Of a DNA stretch of 64,000 nt, positions 34,401 to 47,068 are shown one piece after another. The notes below the pieces were generated by a model that did no database searches, was not told the DNA's origin, and worked only from the letters and a program-made list of their open reading frames with translations. This DNA is from Hydnum rufescens UP504. Lineage: Eukaryota; Basidiomycota; Agaricomycetes; Cantharellales; Hydnaceae. Both the position numbers and the translations under genes were made by a program. The stretch is taken from positions 267,879-331,878 of the forward strand of contig MU128919.1 of the NCBI GenBank assembly GCA_014904985.1. Direction: 5' to 3'. The number at the start of each line of letters is the position of its first letter. Position 1 is the stretch's first letter.

Positions 34401-36222
34401 GTTGTCCGCCTGCTCACTCTACTTTCTTTCCCGTTTAGAAGTGTTCTAAATGGCAACTCGGCCGACCTCACATCGAATATTTCTCGTGCTCTGTCTACCC
34501 GCCTCGATTACGTCAAGTCACAATATCGCAAGGAGCTGGAACCCCTGCAGGAGAAGCGTGAACGCCTATTTAAGGAAGTTGTGGAACTCCGCGAAGCGCG
34601 CGATATCTTCCTGGAAGAGACCACAGCCCTCAACAGCCGTAACGAACAGCTCGCAGACCTCAATGCGCAGATCGCCAGCCAGATCCAGAGTACAGTAGCA
34701 GAGGCTGGTGCACAATCCGGAAATATGAATCAGTTAACCGCTGACGCATCCACGCTTTCCATCTTCTCCGAATCGGCATCCTTGAAGTCATCTTTGCGCG
34801 GGAAGCGGAACGATCAGCGGTCAGGATATGCTGCCTCTGTCTTTTCCTTCAACACTGCAGCTTCCTCAACCTTGGAAGGATCAGAAGAAACTGGTAAATT
34901 TGGGAAAGTAGGCAAAACCGATCCTCCGGAACCTCATACCTCGAAGAAGTTCAAGTGGTTCCGTGATGGCGTTATGACCGTAGGGAAAACACCGCCCCCT
35001 ATGTTGCCCCCACCAGAGAAAGTGAAGGGGCATAACTTTATATCCGCCAATCTTCTGCGCATCGTTCGTTGTGACCAGTGTGGAGATAAATTATGGGGCG
35101 CTCAGTTGCGATGCACCAGTGAGTGTAATTTGTTTTGCGGAATAGCCAGTCATATTGACACTTTCCTTCTCCATTGAGATTGCCATCTTGTCTGCCACAC
35201 GCGGTGTGGGGCCCAAGTCAAGGGTCCTTGTAAGCACAACCATATGAGAGAAGAAAGCACTGATATCGTTCCCTTGGGTAACCACGATCATCCTTCTGTT
35301 TGTTGGCACCTATTTGACCCACATTACTCTTCGCAGCGCCGTCAATGTTCGGTCGCGATCTTATCGAGCAAGTCCGCGCAGATGCGCAGGGTGGAAGTCG
35401 TGACATACCGATTATTGTTGAAAAGTGTATCGAGGCGGTTGAAGTAATTGGTCGGTATAGTGCCTGTTGTATGCCAGCCCCAAGCTAACTAGTCTTCCTA
35501 GGCTTGGATTACGAAGGTATTTATCGGAAGACTGGCGGCAGCTCGCAATCCAAGGCTATTACTCAGCTGTTCGAACGAGGGCAATACGAAGCATTCGATC
35601 TACTAGATACGGATGCTTTTAACGACATATCTAGCGTGACTTCTGTGCTCAAAAACTACTTTCGAGCACTACCAAACCCCCTTCTTACCTTTGATCTTCA
35701 TGACCAATTTGTTAATGCGATGGGTGCGTAATACACCCTCCGCGATCTCTCAACTTGCGCATCATATTAATTTTTGGGCGGATCCTCAGGTATCAGGGAT
35801 TCTCGAGATAAGTTGCTTGCCTTGTCGGAGTTGGTCATCAACTGCCGCGAGAGCACTATTGTACTCTTCGTGCTCTCATGATCCACCTTAATCGGTATGA
35901 CTTCTATTCTGCGTGTTGGCGGCCTGCAACTTATCCATATGGTACTGCTATGTAGGATACGACTTCGTAGTGACGAGAACCTTATGACCGCTCGGAATCT
36001 CGGTGTCGTTTTTGGACGTACGTGGCAGAGTAATTTCATTTCCTCTTGGAATCCACTCTATTGACATTTTATTCCCTCGTAGCGACGCTCATGCGATCCC
36101 GTGATCCCACCCAGGAATTTGCTGATATGGCAGGCAAGGCCTTATCTGTCGAGTTCCTTGTCGATAACGCGCCATTGTGTTTCAAGACCCGCATCCATGA
36201 AAGTACAGTGTATCCTTTATAG
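31422..36222 (+). CDS. LIM-LIM-C1-RhoGAP protein (Rga1-like)
   Basis: A GTPase-activating protein for a Rho/Cdc42 GTPase, expected to act in polarity and septation. The start at 31422 gives MSVAGPSQPTTITAYRHDQG. LIM 1 begins SVCGGCSKTIGAETEG and continues over two introns (SLWHTDCFRCAKCGDQVN, then ADSTLLLLGDGHPICSNC). LIM 2 is YVCNVCNLQIQDEAIMAGQD with CFTCKTCHKRIEETVF and YCMDCHNDR. A long Ser/Pro-rich linker of about 600 residues follows, then a coiled coil (QEEYQKEVAARKDLQAEVTR), a C1 finger (HNFISANLLRIVRCDQCGDK, CHLVCHTRCGAQVKG) and the RhoGAP domain: FGRDLIEQVRADAQGGS, GLDYEGIYRKTGGSSQS with the arginine finger, YFRALPNPLLTFDLHDQF, LMTARNLGVVFG and PTLMRSRDPTQEFADMAG. One base appears missing near 35835: LALSELV continues as HQLPREHYCTLRALMIHLNR only after a shift. 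Stop TAG at 36220-36222. Confidence 0.92.
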
Positions 36223-37282
36223 CACTCATCCAAGCCTTATGTCCTATGTTACCCGTCCCCTTGTCCTCCCATTTCGAACCGATTTCCTGCTGCCAATATT
36301 CTCCAGGCTTTGTGCTATGAGACACTTCCAAATTTGCATTTGTTCGCTCTCCCTTTCGAGACTAAATATACCCTTTTCTTCGACGCCTGTTTCTTCGACG
36401 CCTGGACCCAATTTTATCGTCTCCCTTCGTAACTTTTACTTTGTGTCATTTGTGCATCCTTTTTTAACAACCATCAAGCTCATAACACAACCTTTGTCTT
36501 CATTGGAACCGATACTGGCCGACTGTACTCGAATCCCTTTCCCCCATACCATTCCCTCCCTAGCTATGCATACTTCCCTCCTTTATCTCTTTTTGTCGCA
36601 GATTGAAAGCCAACTTTCTTTTCGTGCTGCACCAACAAGACCCAGTGGGCGGGGCAATAAATGAGAAGCAAAATGCGTGTGGCCATAGTAAGAGAGTGAG
36701 AGTGCTGAGTGCAAGTAATGCGCGCGCTGGGCACGGTTATAGATGTTTTGAGATTGTGAGTTCCACAAGGTCGTGAAGAGGGTATCCGAAAAATGCATAA
36801 TTAATGGATGAGGCCTGCAAAGTGGCGGAGGTGGTGCTAAAGGAAGAGAGGCCATATGGGTGAATAAGGAACTGAGATGAAGGGGGAAGTAGGTGGCAGG
36901 GAACGGTCTTGAATCTTGAAGGAATGACAGTTGACCACGATAAGAAACCAAAGGGATGGTATGCGATGTGAGAAGCAGAAAAAAGTTTCTGTTCGGGAAA
37001 TAAGACAGGTTGGTGAGAGGTATTTGACGCGAAAAAATCCAAAAGCCAGGGAAGACAGCGAGAAGTATGGAATAGACAGCATTGCAATGAAGAATGGGTC
37101 TTGTGACACGATGTGCAGGTAGCGTTGGAAAATATGCGAGGGATCAACAGTCAGTAGAAACTAGTCCAAGAACAAATGAGTCCCAAGTACGGCGTTGCAA
37201 TTATTGCTTGAAGCACGAAGAGAGGTCAAGTCAACCCACCGGGCAAAGTCATGCGCGTCTGGCGATTACCAGGGGTACCACC
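36223..37282. other. 1-kb convergent intergenic region
   Basis: It lies between the convergent 3' ends of the LIM-RhoGAP and Psr1-like genes. Open frames on both strands here are low-complexity (Ser/Leu/Phe-rich, C+T-rich plus strand) and I find no supported exon. Confidence 0.45.
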
Positions 37283-39002
37283 CTACAGTCCGCCGTCCAG
37301 AACACCGCGTATGTCGTCTACCAATCTCAAATCGGTGAGAAAGGGGCAGAGATCTGTGAGTTCGGTGTCATGTGGGTCGTTAAACCAGGAGGACACAGGT
37401 ACAGCGTTATTGGGATGGAAAATGTATGAGGCAGGGGAATTGTCTAAAATGATAGTGTCCGTCATCGGGCGACCAAGTTGAGAGAGGTCCTGAAGTAGGA
37501 TATAGTTGAGGTTCATCAGGGGCGTGAAATACAATCTACCAAAATGAGATAGCACCTTTACGTAGTTGCCCTTGTGATTGTAGCAACTCTCCCGGAATAA
37601 TCGATGTGACACTACTTTGTGTATGTCGAGTTTGTCTAATACTGGGTCGGCATACTGGAAGTGTATAAAGACGCAGCTCTATTTGTCGACGAATCAATGT
37701 TACTGACTTTGCTAAGACTTGCCGTAAAGACGACAATCTCGAACAACTCTCCCATTTTCTTGAGAAAAGCATCGACACCTGGCCGCTTAATAACATATAC
37801 ATTGTGCCACTGCCATTCTATCTCCACTGGAACGACATAATCGCACTGGGGAATAAGCTTGCGAAAAACACGAGGCATAATGAGAGGAAATTTCCGTATT
37901 GAAATTACGCTCAAAAAGTACACACTTTGAAGCTCGAATGCAAGAGCGTCTCGTCCAGATCTAACACCAGACACTTGCGCCCACGATGCTCCGGCGATAC
38001 TGGTGGCAATAATGGCCGGGGGACACCGTCCTGAGATGTATGGCTCAACACGTGGAAATTTCAAACCACACCGGAGAGTATGCTGCGATCACTCACCACA
38101 ATTGGAATGCCAATGCCACCCTGGAGTATCAGCCTGTCCTCCTCGTCCTCGTCAGGAACGGTGCCTTCTCCAGAGGTGCCGTTGTGATCGCCGTCTTCGT
38201 CGTCCGAGGAAGCAAGTTGACTGTCGTCCTCTTCTTCGCGCCCAGTAGACCCTGGCGCTTGCACAGCGCCGGATGTCACACCGGCGGTCTCGGACGGAGG
38301 GAGGAGGTGAGTCTTTGGGGAGGGGGGGACAACCACCTCCGTAATTGGCGGAGGTGGAGGTAGGTCTGTATTGAGAGGTGAGATGGGAGGCGATGGCGCG
38401 GTTGTAGGTGACACAGGTTTCTCGTTGATGACTACCTGAGGAACAGAATCCTTCTGCGATGTCGGCTTGAGTTCTGTGTGCACCTTGGCATTGGCGCTGT
38501 CAGTTGATAGTGAGTCTCGTACGGGACGCGAGTCGTCCAGATCAACGGAAGGATCCCGTGAGGATATACAGGGTACGAGCTTCGCGAGCAAGGAGCTCCA
38601 TATTGATTTTTTACGGGGAGAAGGTTTCTTGGAGGGGGCTGGGGGGTGGACATCAAACGGCGAAGTGGGCGTAGTTGATTCTTGTTCTTTGGAACCCTTG
38701 GAGGGTGTGATTGGCTCGAACTTGGTGGAAGGGGCGGGGGTAGAAGGATCTGGGTTAGCTGAGCCGACGATTGTAGTCGTGTCCGTTGGATCTCTTGTAG
38801 TATCCTTAGCCATGTCGTCGTCGCCGGTTGGTGCGTTCGCACTGATGCTCCCATTAGATGTTGGAGATGCTGTCTCTGCCGGAGAGGACATGGAGAAGGT
38901 GGAGAATGACCGGAAGTTTCCTGACTTCGCGCAATTTGCCGTGGGCGCGGAAGCCTGTTTGTTACTGCTTCTCCTGCCCGTGTCCATGCCCCAAACTCTC
39001 AT
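37283..39002 (-). CDS. NLI/SCP-family phosphatase, Psr1-like
   Basis: HAD-type Ser/Thr phosphatases of the FCP/SCP group; yeast Psr1/Psr2 sit at the plasma membrane and act in sodium stress. A long Ser/Pro/Thr-rich N-terminal region has possible starts at 39002 (MRVWG), 38987 (MDTGRR) or 38891 ([14 protein letters not shown]). It contains the basic segment [20 protein letters not shown] and an acidic stretch. An intron joins in phase to [20 protein letters not shown] and the catalytic [15 protein letters not shown] (the DxDxT motif). Then come [99 protein letters not shown] and [18 protein letters not shown]. This catalytic domain is complete. Stop at 37283-37285. No N-terminal Cys pair for palmitoylation, as in yeast Psr1, is visible near the candidate starts. 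Confidence 0.92.
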
Positions 39003-41343
39003 GAATCCTCCCCACGTGTTGATCGCTCGCTCTTCTCGTTCCTCGCAGCAAGTGCGTCCCCTCAAGTTTCAGACAATGATCTCTATTTACAAACATAATC
39101 AATTTCTCAGCACGCGACCCTGTCGTCGCCACTGGAGACACATGCTGCAGCAAGTGGTGTATTTCCCAGGAACTCCTCCTCACCACCCATTGCTGCTGCA
39201 CTATACAATTCTGACGACAATGACAGTGAAGATGGATGCTCGAGTGTTGATTATCATGAACCGGATGAACCGATGGAAGTCGATCCTACCTTCCGAGAGC
39301 ATGCAGCCTTTCCCGGAACTGTTAAAATAACCGTTGGAGTCAGCACATTCTGGTTTGTACGGTGTGCATCTTATCCATAAATGACCACCTGGTCACTCCA
39401 TCGCTGTGTAGGGCGCATAAAGAAATATTGTTTTTTGCATCCCCCTTTTTTGAGGCGGCACTGAGTGGACAGTATGTGCTTCGTTCGCTAACACATCCCT
39501 CTTGCAAATAATCATTCTTTGCGTGGTTCGGAAGCTGGCTGGAAACCGGCCGACCAGCATCGATCGCCTCTTCCGTTATCACGATATCACAGCCGACCTT
39601 TCCGGAAGACTCCCGGTCCTCGTCGACAGCGAGGCACGATGTCCTGCATTCCAGTTCTACATCCAATCCGTGCCCTCCAAACCCTGGGAGCGAACAGGAT
39701 GACTTCGGGGTGTTTCACATGAGCGAAGATGAGGACAGCGGTACTGATGGCTGTGATAGATTGGATGACAATACTTCAGGAAAAATAAAAGAGCAAGCAA
39801 GACACCAATCTCTTCAACAGCTCGAAGGGACCTCTGTTTTGCGAAGGCCGGGCGCGAAAATTGATAGAAGCCGAAGGGGCAATGCACGAACGCTGGATGC
39901 CCACATTGAGCTCAAAGAGGAAAAGGTCTGTCCAGTCTCCTGCCCAATATTATGGATTAAACATGTAACCTTCCTTAAAGGCCAGAACATTTCATGATTT
40001 CTTGAAATTCGTGTACCCACAGTGAGACATCTTCCCTTGTTTATGCTATTGCATAACCTTTGACCCCCTTCATTGATAGCTTGGATTGCGTCATTACTTG
40101 GTATGCTCACGTAGCCTGTTTACCATGTCTTCATTCATCATAACGCACTTTCCAGGAATAACGTTGAAGGACTGTACGTGCTCCTGTTCATTTCCGTTGG
40201 GCAGGAAGCGACTTTAGAAAATGACCCATCTCATTAATCTCCACCGTGGCCCCCTCTTTTTTGTGTTGCAAGCATGAATATTTCGCACAAATTAGTTGTC
40301 CCGGCCCTCCAAACCGCTTGTCTCGATTTCCTCCTCAGCCATGCGGCTGGAAAACCAATAAAAGCCATGCGCATCGCTGAACTCTTCAACGAGGACGAAT
40401 TGTATAGAGAGTCGAGTCGATTCGTCTTGGATAATCCTGGCGGTTGGTAAGGATGCGATTCTCGATCCAGTCCATCCAAATTCCTCGATATTGATGCTGT
40501 CCTATTGTGGTTGTGGATCTACTGGACCATTTGTGTTATATGGTGATTGAAGGCTGGAAACTGAGATGCGGACCCTGTCTCAGGAGACCCTGCTCAAACT
40601 CGAGAAGAGGTAGGTACAGCCCTGGTTATCATTTCAACCTCGCCGTAAATCATATACTGGCTTACGCTCCCCTGTTTGATGAACATCTAGACGCAATTGG
40701 TTTCTTGAGCGTGTGCTCAAACTTGGCCTGGTAACCATAGCTAAAGAATATCAATGCGTATGTGACACACTTACCATGATGTTGAATGGCTCAAGTCTTG
40801 ATATCTATTTCCCTTAGTGCGCAACATGTCCCGATCCGCCAAATTGCGCTCGCTTGTTGGACGAAAAATGGAGACAAAATTATCATGCATTATTCCGATT
40901 CGGTTCGTTAACCCCGTCCATCTCTTCCCCCACCTCTCGTTCTCATCGTGTATGATCTATGGATGGTGATTAATAGGTCCAGCTCAACCTTCGATGGTCT
41001 TCCGATACCTTCGCCAACTGGAAGGCGTCAGCCCCCTCTCGGACTCGCACACTATAGTTGTCAGCTCGCCGCTAAGATCTGGGTATCTACATGTACGTAT
41101 CCTTCTCGTATCGTAGAACCGAATTGGTTCCTACCCATTGCATGTCACTAATTTTACCAATACGCCCCCCTCTTCCCAGTATTTGATAGGATGTTCAGTC
41201 TCGGAATTCGAAATAGCACGGACCTCGTCCCACCGGACCCACGCGTGCCGAATGCTGGTCCAGGACCAAGGAGACATTTCCTGTACTGTTCTTTGCATGA
41301 CGATAACCGCAGGTCGGTCCATCGGTCAAGAAACACGGCTTGA
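39001..41343 (+). CDS. BTB/POZ-domain protein, Agaricomycete family
   Basis: BTB/POZ domains mediate dimerisation and often recruit Cul3. A possible exon 1 starts at 39001 ([17 protein letters not shown]) and joins in phase over a GTGCGT intron to HATLSSPLETHAAASG and an acidic stretch. The BTB domain is assembled from several exons: TVKITVGVSTFWAHKEILFF, ASPFFEAALSGHWLETGRPA, SSVITISQP, a polar insert, then TFHDFLKFVYPHLDCVITWN and NNVEGLMNISHKLVVPALQT. After it come ACLDFLLSHAAGKPIKAMRI, ELFNEDELYRESSRFVLDNP, NWFLERVLKLGLVTIAKEYQ and a Cys-containing block CATCPDPPNCARLLDEKW, with FRYLRQLEGVSP and KIWVSTLFDRMFSLG near the end. All splice phases agree, except that one C appears missing from the run at 41032-41036. 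Stop TGA at 41341-41343. Function in the cell is unknown. Confidence 0.85.
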
Positions 41344-41713
41344 TACCATCATACATGTGTCATCCTGTTCGTTCTGCCCTTTCGCTTTCTCGTTTGGCAC
41401 TTTCCTGTTAATGCTCTGCTCGCTTTTCGTCTGGATATGTACACTGTTTTTGTAGTACAAAACTTCACACAAGTTGATGATGTCTCCCAGCATCAAGCTT
41501 GACCACGCCTGACATTGAGTTGGAATGCGTACACCGACGTATCTTCAGATTTGGTTGACTCTGAACCATCACAAAACTTCAAAACCCGACAATTCAAAAA
41601 CCCCTACGACAAAGCGAAATAGAAGATCAGCGCCGGCGCCTCCATCCCCGCCACATCTATCATCTCAATCATCACCACATCCATCCTCGCGGCCAAACAA
41701 AATGTCATCTCAT
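41344..41713. other. Convergent intergenic region
   Basis: It lies between the BTB gene and the minus-strand membrane/coiled-coil gene; no exon is supported. Confidence 0.45.
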
Positions 41714-44700
41714 CTAGACTTCCTCCTCGGAAACAGCACTGACGCCACTGGTCGGAACCGTGAGCGTGGGAGCTGCACTAGTGGTGGAAGCGGTGCCCCC
41801 CTTCTTCCTATTCCAAAGCGAGGAGAACGAGCGTTTTACACCTCCGGCGCCAGAACCGACAGCAGAAGGATCGGAGGGAAGGGACGAAGTAGACATTGAA
41901 GCAGACGACGGGCTAAGGTACAGATCAGCCCAGCCGGGCCCCGGTCCCAACCCTGCATGGGGTGGTACTTGACTGAGATCGAGATTGCTGGACCGTGCAG
42001 AGGGAAGAGGCGACGTAAAAGGCGAGGCTCCGGAGGGAGGAAGTGGCAATGAATTTCGATGGGCCAGCGGCTGAGGCTGAACGTGCGACGGATTAGGGGA
42101 CGTATGGTGTTCGGGGAGGGCCAATCTATCGCCTGATCCATTCGCGTTGGCATAGTTCTGTCCCAAAGCACGTTGCAGGGCTTCTCGTTCCGCAGGAGAG
42201 GGGGTGAAAGCTAGTAGAGAGGAAAGGAAACTTGTCGTACTTGAGGCACTCCGAGGGGGGGAGGGGGGAGAGAGAGTAAAGGATCCTGGGGAGGTGTGCC
42301 GATCACGTTTTGAGCCATAATCAGCGCTTCCAGCACTGCTCCCCCTTGTACCATTCCCATTATGATTGGGGAAAAGAAAGGAACGACCTCGGGTGAAGCT
42401 GAAGACCTTCGCATCAGGATTGAGCCTGCTACTGCTTTCGTTCGCCTTGGTAGTAGCCGGGGGGGCACTGGAGTGCGAACTGGATGTGAACCATCGCTTG
42501 GAAGCCTTGCCCACGGTCCCACTCTCCTTCCCGTCAGAGCCGACCGTTGACGGTGAATGGAAATCGATCGAGGCGGCGGCACTCGTAAGAATGGGCGAGG
42601 TAGGAAAGAAGTTCGAGGTGACGGGAGATGTGTATAGCACCTCTGGGGCGTCATCATAAGCCTGTCGCGTCTGTACCTCGGTCAAAGGTGGCTGCTGCCA
42701 GGGCTGATTTTGATTCGCATGGTCAGCGTCTCCAGTGCGCTGCTGTTTAGAATAAATAGATTCATCGTTATGAGGAGATGTCGGGAGCAAACCAACATCA
42801 GCTTCAATGGAAGAGAACAAGCTCGATGGGATGAGCGACGCCGCCAGAGGGGAGATTGCACCATCAGCAAAAGGGGAAAAATGGCGATGTTGCATACCAC
42901 TCCCAAAGGCGCCGGAAGACGATGCAAATCGCGAGAGACCGACAGGACTGTGAGGTTGTTCGTGCACATCGAGCCCAAGTGAGGGACCGGAGGATGGAGG
43001 GAGTAAATTATGTTTCGAAAGTCTAGAAGAGCCATCAGAATCTGTTTGGGGGACGAGAGATTCTGCGGCATGCGTATTCTGGAGACGCTGATAAAGCGGT
43101 ACGGCGGAACTAGGGGCGGAAATGTCGACGGGATTCGAAGCGGGAGAAATGGAGGCAAGAGGAAAGCTTGACGCCCGATAATGGTCAGCAAAGATGGGAT
43201 GTGATGGATGGTTCAATTTTTTGGTTGCAACCTCCTGAACCCTCTCCAACGCCTTCATTTCGTCCTGAATCTGTGCCTCGAGCTCTTTGGCGCGAAGCAT
43301 AAGCGCGGCAACGACATCTTCTGCGACCTTGATCTCTTGGCGCTTCTCGTCCACCGCAGTAATCAAGTCGGTCTCCGCCTGCACCGCATGAGATTTACTC
43401 TGCACAATTCTCTCTCTATCCTCCTGTGTGTGTTTCCACAACTCATCAATATCCTTACCCAATGACTCAATACGATTTACCGCGCGATCGCGCGCGGCCT
43501 GTACGGTCTTCAATTTCTTCTCTGCTTCGCGTTTCGTTGCCTCTGCCTGCCGCTTCGATTCTTCCAAAATCTTGTTTCGCAACTTGAGATCAATGCGGAG
43601 GGCTTCTTCTTCGCGTTTCCGTTCCCTGTGTTCATCTAGGGTGGACTGAAGGGTGGCACGTGCGGCTGCAGACACCTGTTCAAAAGTAGCGAACTGGCTG
43701 CGCGCCTCAGCTACTTCGCCGCGGGAGACATCGAGTTGCTTGAGGATGTCAACGATGATGGGCGATTGATCTAACAGAGACGGTGGGACCGAGTGCGAGG
43801 CATTGGCCAATGTCGTGGCACTGGTAAGAGGAATATTGGAGATGGCCTTATTGGTCGATACGGAATGCAAGGATGGGGCGGTTGGATATAATGAGCCATC
43901 CGCAGACGGGGTTGACGAAGGCGAAAACGACCGGCTGTGTGAGACCGATGATCCGGATACACCTTTGGCTATTCTATTGTTGTCGGATGCCGGCACCACG
44001 CGTGCAGTGTGAAGCGGGAGCGATACGGATTTCGGAAGGGGAGGGGGACTGGAAGTGCGCGGCGATGGGGACACAGGCGTAATAATATTGATGGAATGAC
44101 CGTTCGCAATAGATCGACGTGAACTTCGTTTGTCTCCATTTCGTCCACCATTCGTAGGCGCTTTGCGGGACTGGGACTTGCTCGCAAGAGCTGAGAAGGA
44201 TTCTGTGATATTCTTCGATCCTGTTTGTCGGCAGATGAACAAGATACTTGGATCAGATCAATAACATCAGACGTAAGCGAAACGATCCTCACCTCCTGCA
44301 ACGGGGTCATAATCAACGGCTCGAACGCTCAAGACTCCGGCTGAAAATCGCTCTTCTTTATTGATGGTTTGCGGGCCCGCATGCCCGGAGTCATTGTGCG
44401 GGCGTACTTGGAGACGACCACCGAGCCACCATTTGCCGAAAACCCCGATGAACCAACTACCCGCGAGCGTGCTCTCTACCTTTTTTGCAGGGTGAGTCGT
44501 GGGAGCCCGCTGGCTATCATGCTGGCACCACCACTCCCAGTTTCGCATTCTTCCTCATCAGACGCCATGGGGACGGCGGCGATGGTGAGGATTCCGAAAC
44601 TACGGAAGACATGGCCTGAGGTACACAACGAAATTGATGCACGATTGGCAAAATGGAACCCGGAGATATTTGATGAGGCTTGCGTGGACGTTGCGATGAG

Positions 44701-45300
44701 ATCTGTAGTCCTTGTAACTGATGGAGACGATGGGATTGATGATGCAAGGGGTTTGCATTGAAATTTGTAGTTGGATGCTTGGGAGGGTGATGGCGACGTT
44801 TGGGGGTGTGCAGCCCACTGGCCTCGTAATCATGATCTCCTGGTTCTGGTTCCTGGGCGTCGTACAAACGCGATAGATGGCGTCGAAAGGACAGTTCTGT
44901 GAGATAAGTCCTGAAAGAGGCCTCGCTGGGGTTAGTAAGATAGGCTGATTAAAAAGAACAAGGGTTGTGGCAAAGTTATGTGAGTCATAGAATCGGCGTC
45001 GTAGGGGGAGGGTTGCATGTACCTAAGATGAGACTGACAACCACAAAGACGATGGCGAGAAAGAGAGATCGAATCTCGTTGAAGTCTCTGCTGAAAAAAG
45101 CCACTGGATCGCGAAGAACGATCGGAGAGAAAGCCCTGGCGCGAACCAAGATACCGAGAGCGCCGAACGAGAGGCCCATCATAAGCTTAATCGTTCGTGG
45201 TGACGGGAGAAGCAATGACAAAGCAAGACCAGGAGAATAAACGAGATGCAGTGCGTCGCTGCTGTGACTGCCACCGCCACTGCTGCGTCGAGAGACCGAG
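41714..45300 (-). CDS. Basidiomycete membrane plus coiled-coil protein of unknown function
   Basis: Exons on the minus strand join into one large protein. The upstream segment (about 45340-45010) has SLYRISGKLTSTSVSRRSSG and two hydrophobic stretches, IKLMMGLSFGALGILVRARA and FLAIVFVVVSLILG. The next exon reads MITRPVGCTPPNVAITLPSI and INPIVSISYKDYRSHRNVHA. After another intron come RNWEWWCQHDSQRAPTTHPA and GSWFIGVFGKWWLGGRLQV, then VRAVDYDPVAGG, which joins in phase to GSKNITESFSALASKSQS and an 830-residue exon. That exon has Ser/Pro-rich flanks and a coiled coil of about 170 residues (EEEALRIDLKLRNKILEESK through AEDVVAALMLRAKELEAQIQ). The WEWWCQHD/PTTHPA block recurs in basidiomycete proteins I have seen without a known function. 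The start codon is not resolved. Stop at 41714-41716. Confidence 0.6.
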
Positions 45301-47068
45301 GTACTCGTCAGTTTGCCCGAGATCCTGTAGAGGCTACGCCCAACTAATGCGCACCACTACAGACCGCGAGTAGGACACGGAAATGATTTTGTCAGACGAG
45401 GACAGCAAGTTCTCGTGTAAACAGGGTTTACAGAGATTTGCTCAACACCGGCAATCTCCCTGCCTTGTGAAAGGCTCAAAAATAGGCTAAATTTTTGTGA
45501 CTCAATAATCCAGCGTGCCAAGGACTTTATTGTTGTAATGTCATAGACTCCATCTCTAAGTCTACCTGACCTCCGATTCACAATAAATTCAAAAACGAAG
45601 ATTCACAATTTCTTCTCTTCCATGAAGGATTACACCAGAACGGCCAGGACATTTACTCCCATTGTTTGTTTAAAATGTTGTAGGAGTATACTAGTAGTGG
45701 TTCACTGGGTCCACCTACTTTCAATCAGCAAACTAGACGACCTCTTGCACCTGAATCATGAATGATTCATATCTTGGGACCCTGTCTCTTGCCTCGCCTC
45801 AAGCAATTCCTATTGATGTAATGAAATATACAGATTATACCCTTCGTGAGTACGGGATAGGACTGGGACTGGTTTCATTGGGAAGGGCTGAGACAACACT
45901 CATAGGGCCCATGGAAGATACTAGCACTGTATACAAATTTCCATCAGTCATGTACAACCTCTCCAACATCATGCAGGTAATATCCACACAAATATTCAAG
46001 TTCCGTGCAATGTTTAGCTTCAATAATATCACGAACAAAGAATGGGGAGGTTTTCAGTGTATTTGTCATGCCTCCGACCACCCGGAAGCTGGGGGAAGGC
46101 AATAATGCAACTGTGGGGAAGTGCAACGGCCCCTAGAATGAGAATGGAAGAATATTAGTTTACAGAGTGAGAAAGTGGACCCAGAAAATCATCACCCCCA
46201 CAACTAGCCCATTTCGACTCGTACTCTTCGGCTATTCTTGGGAGAAGTGGGTTACTTGATTCTCCGATTACTGTGCACGAGCGAGCTTGTGAGTGGAACC
46301 GTACCCACGGCTTGCGTAGCAAGATATTGCTGGATGACGCTCAGCCCTGGTGTTGAGCATTGGATAATATCGATTAAATCCGGGAGACGAACAGCACGAC
46401 TACAGTGCATCTAGTTGTACTTTCTAGTCACCGCATCGTAATATCCTTGCATCACGAATTCCAGGCGACAGAAATGTCTCCCCACGCACTCACCTTCCCT
46501 TTTGATCGGGCCAGAACAATGCGTGTCGAAGACAGGGCCACATACTCATTCATGCTGTCTCCCACGCTCCGGAGCCCACAAGGCCACGCTGGAAACCTGA
46601 CCCTGTGATCTAGCTTGTTTCGGAGTCTCGACTTTCAGAAAGCGCGATCGGCTGGGATATACTCATTCCGAGTCGTCCGAATGACGTTCCGGACTGTGGT
46701 TACGTAAGACAACGGATCACGCCCAGCATTGGGGAGGAAATTATCATCTGTGAAGCAAACTGTGATTTGGGCCTATTTCACGTTACGCTAAGAGCAACTA
46801 GCTCATCGAGGTAGGAGTCTGTATTTCTGGGCGCTCTCAGCAACGACCTCGTGGGGTGGGCTAGACTCTTGAGCAGTCTGAGCAGGATTTTTCGCACCAA
46901 TGCACCGATTGAGAAGCCAGCAAATTTCAGGCCACAGTTCGGGAGAAGGGGGGAGGCGTTGATTATAATCATGACAATATAAAAACATGCAATCCTCTAG
47001 GTACGTATGGCGATTCACAAGACCGATCCTCAACTGGGAACGCAGCAAGACTGTCTCGTGGCTACTTT
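45301..47068. other. 1.7-kb region without a supported gene
   Basis: It contains the unresolved 5' end of the minus-strand membrane/coiled-coil gene and otherwise only short open frames. The longest on the plus strand (45758-46105, MNDSYLGTLSLASPQAIPID) shows no recognisable domain, and its own minus strand is equally open. 46100-47068 probably includes the PAM16 3' UTR. Confidence 0.35.

Noticed and set aside
36101..37147. Overlapping long open frames on both strands
   Set aside because: Low-complexity composition between two convergent genes, with no domain or splice support.
38467..39330. 287-codon plus-strand frame
   Set aside because: Mostly antisense to the Psr1-like N-terminal region; only the BTB exons from 39001 on, in another frame, are supported.
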